From: Excoecaria cochinchinensis
Taxonomy: Eukaryota > Streptophyta > Magnoliopsida > Malpighiales > Euphorbiaceae
Length of the DNA: 64,000 nt
Assembly (NCBI GenBank): GCA_947683425.1
Contig: CANTUQ010000003.1
Span: forward strand, 4,960,001 to 5,024,000
Direction of reading: 5' to 3'
The notes under the pieces are model-generated. The model saw only the letters and a list, made by a program, of their open reading frames with translations. It searched no databases and had not been told where the DNA came from. Below are positions 25,018-38,141 of the stretch, one piece after another. How positions within the stretch are numbered: the stretch's first letter is position 1; every line of letters starts with the position of its first letter. Position numbers and translations under genes: made by a program.

Positions 25018-26549
25018 GCAAGGGTTCATACTAACCATGAGGCTCAAAATAAGAGGAAAAACCTTCAACAATCAGGTTCTGTCACACTCATGATAAGGGT
25101 CACGCTCGCGACAAAAGCCTCCCCCAAGTACCCTATGAAAAATGGACTAACAACGCAGCTTTTCCCCTCTGACTTTGTACCGCCTAAACCAACCTATAAA
25201 CCTCATTTTTAGCAAAAATTTCCTTCCTAACAAATGATCTATAGGATGTTAATTTCAAATTCAAAAATTTTCAGATCAATTGGACATCGAAAACGTTAGA
25301 TATGACCCAAACAATCTACACTACTCTAGTGAACCCGCCTAAGTAAAGATGCCTAGGTTTTTACCATTTTCAAGGATCGTAGAGCTAGAATTGGCTTCTT
25401 CTCCTTTAGAGAAAAGTTTAGATATATACATTATTTTTCCAATGGCACTAGTTCCATACAATTTGTATATCTATATCTCGACTTATAGCTAAAACAATCA
25501 CAAAAGGTCCAGAGAAATCTGGGTAAAGTGTTCCCAAAAATTCAATCTCTCCAAAATTAAGCAAACCCACACAACCAAAATAACACAAGAATCCCAATTT
25601 GACAAATAAATATCAAAAAATAAAAATATAAAATCATCAACACACACATACATATATATATTAAAAGGTAGATTTCACAAACCTGAACCTTCTATGCTCT
25701 AATTAGCTTATATAATTACCTCAACCATCTATCATACTCTTCCATAAATCTCCTCATCCAAATTCCTCCACACAAAACAAATCCAAAACTCAAACTTAAA
25801 CCCAAAATACAAAGAACCTCAACCCAAGCTAGAGAAGAGGTGAAAGAAGAGGACAGAAACTGATTACTTACCTAATCAGCCTTTAATTGCTAACCCATCC
25901 AAGAATTATAGCAGTAAGGGGGACAATTGAGACAAAAGAGAAGAAGAAGAAGAAGAAGAAGAAGAAGAGGAAGAATAAGAGGGGAAATGTGAGGGTGAGC
26001 CAAAAATCTGCCCCTCACCCATGTTCTCTCTCTTCTTAAATACCTCTCCCCTTTCAATCTTATCCCCTTGCCAAGTGTTACCTCCCTATTGGCCCAATAA
26101 TAGATTTTTATGACAATTCCTCTATCTGGCCCATCAACTCTCATTTAATCTAACATTAGCATAATACATATATATAATTCTTGCATTGGCCCACAATTAA
26201 ATCCTTACCCCCTTTAATTAAGTCCCAAATTAATACCTTACAATTTTGGAATTTGCCGCACTTGCCGAAACTTTTGCATTAATACCTCATTCGTCCTTTC
26301 GGCACACCTGACACCATAACTCACGTACATTTGGCATATTACTGATTCATTCTAAAAATTTAGTGCTCATAGTTACCTATTCCATTCTATTAAATTCATA
26401 TATGCAAAATGACGAAATTACCCTTTTTCTTAATTCTAATCATGTCTTTTCTCGTACTTAATCACTCTGACCATCAAATCATTCAGTTTCGATCACCAAA
26501 ATCCCTAGAAATATACAAATCCTTTTAGGGTACATTTCGGGGTGTTACA
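25018..26549 (-). mobile_element. 3' LTR (truncated) of Tekay-like element B
   Basis: On the minus strand it starts TGTAACACCCCGAAATGTAC at 26,549, immediately after a polypurine tract, and is cut at 25,018 by the insertion of element 1. A (GAA)n run at about 25,938-25,970 is the pyrimidine-rich stretch on the element's own strand. The segment at 25,018-25,105 is closely similar to 30,212-30,302 in the other LTR, which identifies the two as a pair. Confidence 0.8.
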
Positions 26550-27699
26550 ATTCTTCCCTCCTGAAAGAATTTCATCCTCAAAATTCACAAACATCGGATT
26601 TTTCACAGATCGTATTCCTTGTCACTACCACACTTAGGCGTTAACATTCCACTATTAAATATCTTATATACTTTACTCATAACGTATCACTTCTCATACA
26701 CTACATCATTCACGTATCACATCTCAATATCCTTATACCATAAAATATTCTTAAATAAAGTCAAATTCAAACTCGTCAGAACTATCTTACCAAATCGAAT
26801 AAACTTTATCGCAATAAGTCACTACTCAATTCTTAACATTTATCACAATTATAATCATATCAATGGTTGGGATTCAACATATAGGCTTCTTATTTAACAT
26901 ACTTACATATACACGCAGAGTCTTATCGCCATAATTTCTAATACCTCAAATTTCCAAACTCCACTAGTGATTATCCTTATTTAGTACATTACCTATTAAC
27001 TCTCTTAGTTGCCACTCCTTAACTCAGTCTGCACAATAATCCTCTTATATCAGTTACTTATTCACTTTTTGTACTAATGGTAGCCTACACTTTACATTTT
27101 CTTAATATCTCCACTTAACCATCTTGTACTCAATGCACAGACTATCAGCCACTTTTCATTAAGTTTAAATCGGGATGCTTATCACATACGAATGAGGGAT
27201 GCGAGTGAAATGAATGTATAATGATTTATGTATGCAAAATGATGCAGATGTGATTTATGCAGTGGCAATATACTTTCCCATCCCCATGCTGACACATGCT
27301 TATGTTCAAATAATCTCAATTAAGATGGCTGACAAACGCACAGAGTACCACCAATATTCTCAAGTCAAAATCATTTACATCCTTACTCTGTATTCCCTTA
27401 AAAATAAGAAATTCTTTTCAAAATCCAAACCATAGTAGGAGAAACTCCTTAACAAGATCTCTTATAATACTACTAATGCACAGCTTTCATATTTATCAAC
27501 TATACACAATCCAAAACAGACAGATTGCGATCCATTAGCTCTAAACTTTGTAGCTTTACACCTAACTTTTTCAGAACTTGCAATTTCTCATCCCAATACA
27601 GAATGAGGACGTCCGCTTTGGCCAACACAAACTATACAGACACACTTCAAACTCCTAGTTGTCCAGAACTGACTAAACCTATGCTCTGATACCACTAAA
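26550..27699 (-). mobile_element. non-coding interior of Tekay-like element B with PPT and PBS
   Basis: Only about 1.15 kb separates the two LTRs. On the minus strand the interior starts with a primer site, TGGTATCAGAGCAT at 27,681-27,694, complementary to the 3' end of initiator tRNA-Met. It ends with CAGGAGGGAAGAAT (26,550-26,564), preceded by TTTTGAGGATGAAATTC, the usual 3' end of Tekay/Del elements. No gag or pol is seen; open frames inside are AT-rich and featureless. It is either a large internal deletion or a non-autonomous derivative. Confidence 0.78.
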
Positions 27700-30310
27700 T
27701 ATAACACCCCTTACCCATACGTAGCATACCTTATGATAACAAAGGCAGTATGCGACGATGAGTGAAGAATGCTACAGTCCAAAAATACGCTGGAACCAAA
27801 AATAAAAGCAGAACTATAAAATTTTCTTCAATAAATAAACGTTCATATAATACAAAAGACGATCATATACTTGATATTACACGGTCTAACAAAATCTTGT
27901 TACATACCAATTAATTAATACAACTCTAATAAGGAATTACATTACAAAAGTTGATTATAAACTCTAAATAACAACTACTACAGACTTGTTGACCAAACGG
28001 CTACTGATTGTCCTCGACGACACGACTAACTCCAAACCTACATGCATACATACCCATGCTAAGCACAAAAGCTTAGTAGGGAAAAACACATAAAATGGAC
28101 GACCACTCACATTGGTTGTCAGTCACAACACACAATAAATATCCAAAACAAATTCATAGGAATATAATTACATGTTCCAAACACACTTAAAGATCTCATT
28201 TAATAAACACATAAAATTGATCATAATCGTCCACATGGTCAAATATAGTGGCAATCTTAATTAATACATGCTTTTCATGTCTTATTATTCATACTTCTCA
28301 TGTCACACATATCATTATATCCAGCCAGTAACTAATTCTCACAATAAAACAATTCCCACGCATTAAAGAGTCATAAGTAAGAGGCAAAAAGTCTAACTTC
28401 CTATCCCAGCATATTAATGCATGCCACATATATAGTTATTTTCATTTAATCACTTATTTCAAATCATTGCGTCACTTTTGTGTCAATTACTCATTTTTAC
28501 ATTTCAAGGGAAATAACAAAACTGAAACTCATAGGCATTCAACTGTGCTATCACATATTTGCATGGTGATCCAAATAAGATCCAAAAACACATAGGTGCA
28601 TGAAGTACTAGTTCAATCAACATATAAATCAGATCGACAATATGTCCACATGCATATCAAAAGCTTAATCCCATACTTTCTTGCAAATCTCCGCATACAC
28701 CTATCAGTTCGTAACTTATAGTTTCACTCATAAACTTTTATTCAATTACTACCTGCTAAGTAAAAAAGGTGGAGAAGTGAGTATACGCATAGATACCCGA
28801 GGGTATCAATAATTCTTTCATAACGCATGGATACTCGAAGGAATCAAAATCATTTTTTCTTTTTTCTTCCAAAAACATTTTCGCATGGGATCTTAAACAA
28901 GATCCAAGATAGAAGGATCACGAGGATCAGATCGGGGACCTGATCAGGGTCCAAATCGCTTGACTGCAGCAAACTGAACGCTATAGGCATGCCTATCTAT
29001 CCACGACTTGGCTAATGCAGGCTAAACACATACTTGTTTCCTTTAATAATGTTCATGTTATATTTTAATACTTTTCAGAAGCACATACTCTTATTGTGGT
29101 CACATAATAATCATACGCATAATTCATTTATAAGCTAAAACAATAGCTCATATAAAATATAACAAACCATAACCTTTAATTACAATCATATCTTAGCTTT
29201 TATACATGCTTAAAAATTCATTTTAACTATAGCTTACATGGTATAGCATATCCTAGTTTACACAATATGTCGTATGTAAATCACAAGTCAAAACCCATCT
29301 CAAATAGCTTAATCAACATACATTCATAGCATAGAACAGAGTCGCGCTCGCGACCGCGATAGAAAACTAGATGGCCTCTGTCGCGCTCGCGATAGAGCCA
29401 AGCATCACACTCCTGTTAATTCTAAATTAAATACAACTTCACATAAAAACATATTTATTCTTATAATGCCCATAAATAATAATTAAACATTACTTCCCCA
29501 AATTCATGCATTAAATTCAAGAACTTCAGCACAAATATCTCAGACTATTCAAGTTATTAAGAATCATTCATTATTTGGACAGTCATATAAAAACCATTTG
29601 AGCTACAAAAGATTCATTTCAATTTCAGTTTATTACACACCTAAAACAAACATTTAATTCAATCTTAACATCACATACAAATTTTAAACTATAAATAAGC
29701 CTACTCGAGACTTGAATCATTATTGGCTCAACAAACTTTTATAAATCTACACATACGTGCCACATTTATTTTTAACAAACACCAAGGCATTAATAGTGTT
29801 CAGTTGATACATTATCATTCATGTCCGAATAAGTTTCTATGCTTTGGTTTTGACTTGGAAGGGTGTTCTAAGCTTCCTATGTATCCCCAAGGATTGGGAA
29901 TCCGAGCCCCGTAGTTCTACTAGTTCAAAATACAAATTATATAATTTCACTTCAAACCTCCTAACATGCTATAGATTATATCAATATTGGACGAATTCAA
30001 AAGTGTTCGACTCATTAAACCATTAAGTACCTAATTCCATATTCTTATTTATAACCGTAGTCACTTGTATTCCTAAGTGATAGCCATTTATTTACTCTTT
30101 TACAAGCTCTAAACATGGGATGAATATGTCTTAAAAAGTTTCGATGATGTTCGGGTGTATTTCGGAATGAGAAACACAACAAAATACACATCCTAAAGAA
30201 TGGTAAAGAAGGACAAGGTTCATACCAACCATGAGGCTCAAAATAAGAGGAAAAACCTTCAATAATCAGGTTCTGTCACGCTTGCGAAAAGGGTCGCGCT
30301 CGGGTCAGCC
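27700..30310 (-). mobile_element. 5' LTR (truncated) of Tekay-like element B
   Basis: On the minus strand it runs from about 30,310 to GGGGTGTTATA at 27,700, five bases from the PBS. The terminal TTATA is TTACA with one C->T change. It holds conserved family landmarks: GGACC..GGTCC (28,936-28,952), TAGGCATGCCTA (28,984-28,995), a hairpin at 28,792-28,807 and a decayed double stem-loop near 28,050. Its upstream part is missing at the junction with organelle-like DNA near 30,310. Confidence 0.78.
29338..29398. repeat. TCGCGA-type palindrome array (short)
   Basis: Two units, GTCGCGCTCGCGAC and CTCTGTCGCGCTCGCGATAG, at the place equivalent to the large array in the 18,397-22,292 LTR. Confidence 0.8.
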
Positions 30311-31993
30311 TCTGCACCTCTACAATGGTTGAAGGGTTGCATGAAGGTAAGATCTTATGATTTTTCTTATGCAACTGACTGCTTTCCATCTCGGAGGATA
30401 GTGATAGAGTGTTTGTTGAACAAGGTAGTCGCTTGGGTTGGGTCTTGATTACAGGTCCAATTTATTTCGAGCTCTTAACTCAGCAGAAGGCTACTTTAAG
30501 TTTTTTCCATTTTACATACAACGGGTCAACCCTTGGGCTTCGTATTATCCTGTCGTTATTCTCATTGTGTCACCACATTCTTGTGTGGCTTAGTGCGAAA
30601 TAACTGAAAGGCTACTGCTTCTAGTGTCAATCAATTAAGACTGAAAGACATAAGGTTTTGAGACCCGAGTTGCTTCTTACCTAGTTTGGTTCTGGAATAT
30701 GCCAGTAGACCTGTCATTGCCCTATGCCCTCCTTCTATTTGTCTAGACGTAAAAAAAGGAACTAAAGCCGGTCTGAAGCCTATGCTTTTGAAGAAATTGA
30801 AAGCCAATAGCTTTGAAAGGGTTGAAAGCGAGTAAGAGCTGAAAGCGAATTACCAATTATCAACCAGTAGATTAGTGGGCGAATGCCCCATTCCATTACA
30901 ATAGGAAAGTTCTCTCTTCATGCCTTTAAGAAAGAGCTTTACCTGGAAGAAAAGCATCCTATCGGCCAAGCTAAGTCTTCCCTTTCGCAAGAAGGTTTGA
31001 AAATAAGGCAGATATAGATAGTGATCCAGGAGTGAGATGCTTGCCACTAAATAGATTCCAAGTAAGACAAGTCAAAGCAACTCAGAAAGGAGAAAAAAGT
31101 AAAGAAGGTGGATCACACCCGTATTGAATGTTAATGTGGACGTGTCAGAAAGGGCATAGCAGTAGCAAGCAGCCCAAGGGAACAGAGAGGGAAGAGGATT
31201 CCATCTTCGCCTAACGTATATAGCAGTCGGCCCACACCGCACTCTCCAAGAAAGAACTACTGCATTGAAGATTCAACCCAGCAAGCAAGAAAAGTCTTTA
31301 ACCCTGAATATATATGCCTGAAAGAGTTAGAGAGTCTCAAGGTCTTCGGTGCAGGGGGAAAGAATGTGGATCCTGGTAGCACTTATCCATCGCTAGTTCC
31401 CTCGTAGCTTCCCCTTCTCTTGATTCTCTGGTCTTCAAGCCAAATAAACTTCACCAGGAGGTACTAGTAATAGATATGTATAGTCTTAAGAAGATCATAG
31501 TATAGGATAAAGTAAAGAAAAAGACTAAGTAATAAATAAAGATTCTCTTCCCCAAACTTCACTCTCGGTGAATCAGGTGAATTGGGCTAAGGCCCACATT
31601 TGCTTTGCTTTTGAAGTTTTTTTCCTTTTTGCCTTTAAATGAAGTTCAACAATTCCTTCTTTTTTTGTCTATACTTTACTAAAAGTTTGGTTATATGATT
31701 GAGTTGGAAATGTCGTAGTGAACCATTTTCTTTTGGATGATGCACCACTGCATTCTTAACAAACCCACTAATCTTCAAGATTCGGCCTTCTATCATCCTC
31801 CTTATAGGTATAGGCTTCGAAAGCAATCTCCTCAGGGGGAATCTGGCCCTATCTCTTTCCTTATTCCCTACAACTCGAGATAGGAACCCCCTTCTAGTAG
31901 CCTCCCTTCTTGCTTGGGGCGGGGGAGATACATGGCTTAGTCTGTCTGGGTTGAGTCCATAAGGGATGCATTCAACTTATGTCAGTAAGAACA

Positions 31994-32067
31994 AGGCGAG
32001 GACAGGATTCGAACCTGTAGTCTCCAAATCATGAGCCTGGTGAGTTAACCAATTACTCTACCCCGCT
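31994..32067 (-). tRNA. trnfM: tRNA-fMet (CAT), mitochondrial-type, probably relic
   Basis: Seventy-four bases fold into a full cloverleaf on the minus strand. Acceptor AGCGGGG pairs with CCTCGCC, including an A1:C72 mismatch typical of initiators. The D stem is GAGT/ACTC, the anticodon loop CTCATGA (anticodon CAT), and the T stem ACAGG/CCTGT with loop TTCGAAT. CCA is not encoded. The anticodon stem CCAGG/TTTGG contains two G-U pairs, and the acceptor has one. The usual plant mitochondrial gene has C at those places as I know it, so C->T decay after transfer to the nucleus is likely. Confidence 0.85.
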
Positions 32068-35000
32068 TCTCTTTCTGCTACGATCATTCTGAATTGGTAG
32101 TTATTAGACTAGCTCTGGCTTGATGACTGCTTTCCTTGTTTTCAAAGGCCTGGCTAAAAAATCCCGAACTCCTAATTAAGGGCGGGAAGTGAAGTCACTA
32201 ACTAGACCAAAGGAAGAGAAAGGCTCGATCCTAGACCTAGGCAAAAGGGAATTTATTTAAGTTGGTAAAGGCTCAAGGCCGAGCTCTTTAATATTTTAAA
32301 TGAAAGCCCAGCAGCAAGCCTAGCCCTTAAATTGAAGCCTGCTTTACTTCAAAAGAAAAGAGTTGCGTAGGTAGGCTATAACGAAGAGTTGAAGGCTTTT
32401 TTGAAGAAGGCATATTAATGCCAAAAAGACAGACTTTCCTCGTGTTAACGAAACTTGAACTGGGATAGCCTCGGGTAATTTTATTGTTACCCCCAAGAAG
32501 GGAAATCTATCACGAGGGCTTTGAACCGTCGCATTTCTACTTCCAGAGACTGCTCTCCCATTGGCAATGGGAAGGGAAGGCTCGAGTCCTTTTCTGAGTC
32601 GTGGCCTAGTAAGAAGCCTAGGGTGAAAGAGTAGCTTTTAAAAAAGCCTGCTTTTAATTTTTGAAATTCCTGACTATAATGTAATGTACGCGGTAAGCAA
32701 TAGAGTGATCCTCGAGGAGAGTTTTCCCGTCCTAGTAACTAGGGATAGTAGCGTAAAATAATAGTCAGAAAAGATGTGGAAACTCTCAGAGTTAAAAAGT
32801 CAATTATCTAGTCTTTGGAATCTCATTAGGAAGTTCTTATAGAATGCATTGTGAGGGAGGGAATATCCTCTCTAAGAAGCTGCTTCTTCTGTAACAGCAA
32901 AAAGAAAGGGCCGGCTATTCTTTTTGTTCAATGAAAAAGCATTCGTTCATAGTTGCTAAGAGGAAGATCATCTTCTTCTTATTCAATGCTAGCTCTGACC
33001 TAGCCCCCCATAGAATAAAGGCTTCGAATCAATGCTTTATATGAAAATGGGTTTTCCAAAATCAATCTTTCTCCAACCCGTAGCGACATCAAACCTTTTC
33101 TATCTATTCCTGGTGCTGCCCTATCTCTAAGTGTTGTTCTGACATGTGTGCGATTTAGCAACATCTTTCTTTTTTTTTTCTTGTTGTAATTTTACCATTT
33201 CTCTTTCCTACTTCTTCTAGGCTGGACCAATTTCATCCGATGTTTGGATAAGAGAACCTACGCCTTCATACCGTCCTAGTTGGATGGCTTTCTTCTTTTT
33301 ATGTTATGAGATTTCTATACCCTTTGAAAGAGCGGTGTTGTACTTTAGTTATGTTGATTGATACCCCTTTGTCACTGATAAAACTCATTGTCAAAGCGAA
33401 CTCATTTTATAGAGGAACTAGCTTCTTCGGTTGATGAATTCATTTATGCTTTGCAGGAAATGAAGTAATAAGTGCGCCGACCAGAGACGCCCTATTATTA
33501 ACATTTTTTGAAAGAAGTCCTTCTCTCATTTATGTATGTCATTTGAGTCTTAGAATAAATAAGAAAGACGGGTGGTCTCTCTGAGTGATAACTCTTATCT
33601 CCCGTATCCTCTACTCCAGCTCTCAGTAGGGCCTTCACTTAAAAGGAAGACTGGTGCCACACCCCCATTAGTCTTATAAGATTCTACTATCTAGTTTAGG
33701 ATTTCTAGGTAGAACACCATAGAAACTTCACTGACTTTATCATAAACCTTAATGTCACTACGCTCAATAAGAATCCAAGTCTACGGGTTCCCTCTGGGTG
33801 TAATATGGTATGATCAACCGGAGACATTGCACCGGAATGCATTCTCCACCGCAGACAAGAAGACTCGAGGAAAACTATTGATCCCTTTGATGACTCTCCT
33901 CTTCATCTTCCCAAGTTTCAGAGCAGAATCCAAACTGAGGAAATTTAAAAAATAAATAAATAAAGACTCTCTTTCTACGATCACCTGTAGTGTTCTTAAC
34001 AAGTCTTAGAAGGAGAATCTAACTATTCTCAAAGAGATTCTTGCCAACACCATTAGGAAGATGAGGGAAAGGGGAAAAGAAGTCAAATTAGCTATTTTCG
34101 ACAGCTATGGTAGTGGAGAAGGAGAGGCACTACTTATGAGAAAGAGAAGTTCTCTCTTCTACTCCCGGGTATTGAACTGGGGTGCTTTGGTACTAGACTG
34201 GGCGGGTGAGACATAATCACAGGGGGAGAAAGGCGCAGCTCTCTTCATCCTCCGCCAACAAGCAGAGCCGACACCAAGCTACTTTGTACCTTTTTCATTC
34301 AAACGGGAATGACTCCACTATCAGTCCCAGTGTGGCTTAGACTAGTAGAAGGCGTAAGGATGCTAGATCGCTGCTCAATACTGGAAAATCCATGTTCATC
34401 GGTCTGCAGCAAGCATTGACTTTTAGGGGGCGGCAAGGATGAGGGCATGTCATTCTTCCCTTCAGTTTTGTATCGTAGGACAACCTTGATTACACCTCGT
34501 TCCATAAAATCTTCAGGTACTTTTTAATCCAGTGGGCAAGTAGTAGTAATGGGTTAAGTGGAAAGGCCAGTTGATTATTCAATTTATCTCACTCAGTTCA
34601 TCTAGTTACCTTACCTTCAATCCATCCTTTGGAAAACCAATGATGGAACCTAAAGCTGAATTTGGGTCTTTAAATAGCCTTCCTTACCAACAAGGGCTTA
34701 GTTAACTTAATGTATAGTCAGTTTTTCTCCCCTATTAAAAAGATTCTTTCACCTATCACGAAAAGATCAGATCTGGGTGCGTGCGGATGTGGACATCGCG
34801 GTAGTCATTTAGAGCTGATTTGATCAGTTAGAAGGATTAGCCTTTACACAGATTGGATAGAATACTATAAAGGGGCTTAGGTATCAATCTTCTTTGAATG
34901 AGGTAACTGAGGGCGAGGCTTCGGCAGCCGAGAAGGTGACTGTTTGGTGGCGTTCGGCACGGGACAAGCACTTGCTTGATACAGACTTCTCCAATAGGCG

Positions 35001-35480
35001 AGAATGCTAGTCCCGAATCTGGTTCCGGATCGGGGGAAACCACTGACTTTGCAACTACCTCCACTGGGTGGTCAATCAAATCAATTGGTGCAACTGCTGC
35101 GGGATTTTTCGCACTGAAACCGAAATTGCTGCTACTTTGATTTGCTTTTATGTAAGTTCCCTTTATAGCTTTCTGTTTTTTGACCCATTTTCACATATTC
35201 CTATTTTTTTTATTATTCCTTATGATAACTCTTTTTTTTATTACCTTCTGATTTTGTTTTATTTATCTTGTTGGCATTAAGATACTTTTCCTTGGAAGGA
35301 GGATTAGCATTATTAATGCAAGTCCTCTATATTAATTTTATTAAAAAAATAGAAGGAGGCCCTTGGCTTACTTTTTATATGACTTTTACGCTTCCCTTCC
35401 TTATCTTATTCTCTTCCTATTTCATGGGGATCCCCTAGGAAATAATCGAGAAATACCTTATTTTCCCACTATCTGGGGCT

Positions 35481-35801
35481 TTGGGGATATTCTTTCTCTT
35501 CATGGCCAAGAATGAGAAGGGACATGCTTTCTCATTTCTTTTTTATATATTAAATGGCTTCCTTTTGGCCTATTTAGATAAAAACATGGGAGCAGCTTAT
35601 GATTTTCTTTGGATCAATCTTTTTTTATTCATAATCCTATGCTTATACGCTGCTTTTATCTTTTTTTTTTTTAAAAAAAAAGAAGCGACTAACGGTCAAC
35701 TTTTTCAATTTTTTTTTCATAACTTTCTTTTTAAAGCCAAAGACCAACTCTTTGTTTTCATTTATTTGGGCCTTCTCACTCACTTTCTAGAATTAGACTG
35801 A
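35481..35801 (+). CDS. hydrophobic open frame in organelle-like DNA (doubtful)
   Basis: A 106-codon frame rich in Phe, Leu and Ile with several possible membrane segments (FLFYILNGFLLAYL, FLWINLFLFIILCLYAAFIFF). A run of T then A near 35,663-35,683 gives FFFFKKK. I do not recognise the family. A hydrophobic reading can arise by chance from T-rich sequence, and no neighbour supports a function. If real, it would be an unassigned mitochondrial-type orf, now nuclear and probably silent. Confidence 0.25.
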   Translation: MGIFFLFMAKNEKGHAFSFLFYILNGFLLAYLDKNMGAAYDFLWINLFLFIILCLYAAFIFFFFKKKEATNGQLFQFFFHNFLFKAKDQLFVFIYLGLLTHFLELD

Positions 35802-36102
35802 GACTGTACTCATGGGAGGAAAGGAACTGACATATCAGATCTTGCCCTCGAGGCCGAGATCTTCTTGAAAATGACTGTAAAAATTGCTAATTCGACTTTC
35901 TAGTTAAAATAAGAATTTTTCTAGTTCTCTTTTTCTTTTGCGAGTTAGTCAATCTTGTGATTGTAGAAATTTTGCTTTGAGACGATTTCTCATCCTCAAT
36001 AAAAGAATAAAAAACCAAAATTAAAAGAAGAAGGTCTATCCCTTCAATCCACTTTTCCAGCAAAGCAAGCTCGAGAAAATAGCCCAGTAAGAGAAAAAGA
36101 CC

Positions 36103-36912
36103 TGTCACACCCCAAATTGGGCCTACTCGGATTTGGCATGCTAAGTCGGGATTTCAAGGGTAATTCGATAATTTGCGCATGAGAATATTGGACATTAAGG
36201 AATTTAGTGCAATAATTAATCTAATATGTTAAGTGGAGGAAGTATCTAGTGAAGTGTGAGTACTGTACCAAAGTATTAAATATCTACTTAAGTAATTATA
36301 TGGTGTATGTATGTGTATGGTGCCTTGGTGTGTGAAGTCAAGAAAGGGGATTATTGGTCCAATGAGAGCTTGCCAAGTGGACTTGGTTGTTGGACATTGA
36401 ATATGAATGAAAGAAAAGAGAGAAAGAGAGAGAGAGAGAACACAAAAAATCTGCATTCCCGTTGTCCTCCTTCTCACGTTTTCTCTTCTTCTTCCTTTCT
36501 TAATTTTCTGTTCTTCCTCCTTGCTCTGCTTTTTAGGCTGGAGTTTGTGCTTGCTAAGGGGTGTTTTGATAGAGTTTTGGAACAAGATTGAAGAGGTAAT
36601 AAGGTAAGTGTGGCATTTAGTGTTTCCTGCGTTTGGGTCCTTCCTCTTCTTATTCTTTTGGTTTTATTTGAGTTAGGGTTGGATTAAGAGTAATTTTTTT
36701 GGGTTTTGGTTTGTGCAAGCTTTGGGTGGCAAGAGGGAGCTCAAGGGCAAGGAAAAGATTAAGGGTTGAGGATTGAAGCTTGAAGAGGGATTTTGGATCT
36801 TCGTTGCAGGTTTGGGAGCTTTGATTTCTGCATTTGAGTTTTGGGTTGTCTCTGCCCTAATTCTTTTTGGATCATGAATGTGTTTATGTTCGATTTCTGG
36901 AATTTGTGTGTG
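36103..36912 (+). mobile_element. 5' part of a Tekay-like LTR inserted in organelle-like DNA
   Basis: Begins TGTCACACCCCAAATTGGGC, closely matching the minus-strand start of the solo LTR at 22,292. AGACC lies immediately before it (36,098-36,102) and again after the matching 3' end at 53,145. It includes a GA run at about 36,410-36,440 and a pyrimidine-rich stretch at 36,455-36,530. It is cut at about 36,913 by the minus-strand Tat element. Confidence 0.82.
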
Positions 36913-38141
36913 TCTTGAGACATCATAGCACCTACTGAATTATCTTCCACTGCTAGGTACAGGATTAGTGGCTTGGTACGGCGTGGTGGTCTTAATACTG
37001 GAGGATTTAACAGATACTCCTTAATCATGTCAAATGCCAGTTGACAGTCATCGTTCTATATCACCGGCTGATTCTTCCTAAGAAGCTTGAAAATAGGCTC
37101 ACATACTGAAGCTAGCTTGGCAATAAACCGGCTAATATACTGAAGCTTTCCTAGGAAACTTCTGACGTCCTTCTCCTTCTGGGGCACCGGCATCTCTCTT
37201 ATGGCTTTGACTTTATCGGGATCTACTTCAATTAATCACTGGCTTACCACATGGCCTAATAGCTTACCCGAGGTAACCCCAAAGATGCATTTCTTAGGAT
37301 TGAGGAGCATATTATACTTACTAATCCTTTGAAATAACTTTTCTAAAGCCTCAAAGTGACCTTCTCTAGCAGCCGAATTAATCATCATGTCGTCGACATA
37401 TACTTCCACTTCTTTGTGAATTAGGTCATTGAGAACTTTGGTGGCCATCCTCTGATAAGTTGCTCCTACATTTTTCAACCCCAAAGGCATAACTGGATAA
37501 GCGTATGTCCCCCACTCGGTGATGAAAGCTGTCTTGATCCGATCCATTATCTTGTTAAGGATTTGATTGTAACCTGCGTATCCATCCACAAAGATGTACA
37601 TCATACAAGCAGCAACACTATCCACAAGCACATCAATATGGGGTAGCGGGAAATCATCCTTAGGGCAAGCTTTGTTCAGGTCTCGATAGTCAATGCATAA
37701 TAGAACCTTACCATCTTTCTTGGCTACAGGAACCACGTTAGCGAGCCAGGTCGGGTATTGAAACTCTATTAAGAATTTGGCCTCAATCTTCTTATGGATC
37801 TCCTCCTTTACTTTCTGCGCCCATTCTGGCCTAAGTCTCCAAAGCTTTTGCTTGACTGGTTTAAACTCTGGGTAAGTTGGGATGGCATGTTCGGCAACAT
37901 CTCGATCTATTGCTGGCATATCCTCATAGGTCCAGGCAAAGACTTTTTCATATTTTTTTAATATGCTCTCAAATTTTATTCTCTCTTCAGGAGTTATGTT
38001 TGATGCTATCAATTTCCTTTGGATTTTCCAAAGTTTCGAGATTAAATGTGGTTGTGCTAGTTGAATTAATATAAAAAATGAATGCATCATGCTTATGATC
38101 ATGCGAAATGAAATCATCAGAAACATTACACAAGTAAGCAA
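36913..38141 (-). pseudogene. pol (RT-RNH): reverse transcriptase and partial RNase H of Tat-type element 2
   Basis: The RT frame is open from 38,141 to 37,236 with VVPVAKKDGKVLLCIDYRDL, FPLPHIDVLVD, the catalytic YVDDMM box and NPKKCIFGVTSGKLLGHVVS. A stop follows at about 37,238. RNase H sequence then continues to the AMMSQD segment, where the element ends abruptly at about 36,913, so the second RNase H, integrase and 3' LTR are missing. It is a close relative of element 1. One further stop (about 37,056) replaces Trp of MVWNSD in element 1, a TGG->TAG change. Confidence 0.88.

Larger units (their letters stand above)
30311..36102. other. organelle-like (mitochondrial-type) insertion, part 1
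   Basis: Composition and texture change here: balanced bases, purine/pyrimidine runs such as GAAAG and CTTCTT, and no retrotransposon features, as in plant mitochondrial spacer DNA. A tRNA gene of mitochondrial initiator type lies at 31,994-32,067. No protein gene can be named; open frames are short. The block ends at AGACC, the target duplication of the LTR insertion at 36,103, and continues at 53,151. The mitochondrial origin is inferred from the tRNA and general character, not from a database match. Confidence 0.68.

Noticed and set aside
25890..26144. Minus-strand frame with a Leu run
   Set aside because: The Leu run is the (GAA)n stretch of an LTR read in reverse.
34837..35079. Minus-strand 80-codon frame in organelle-like DNA
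   Set aside because: Mixed composition but no recognisable family, and no neighbouring gene to support it.
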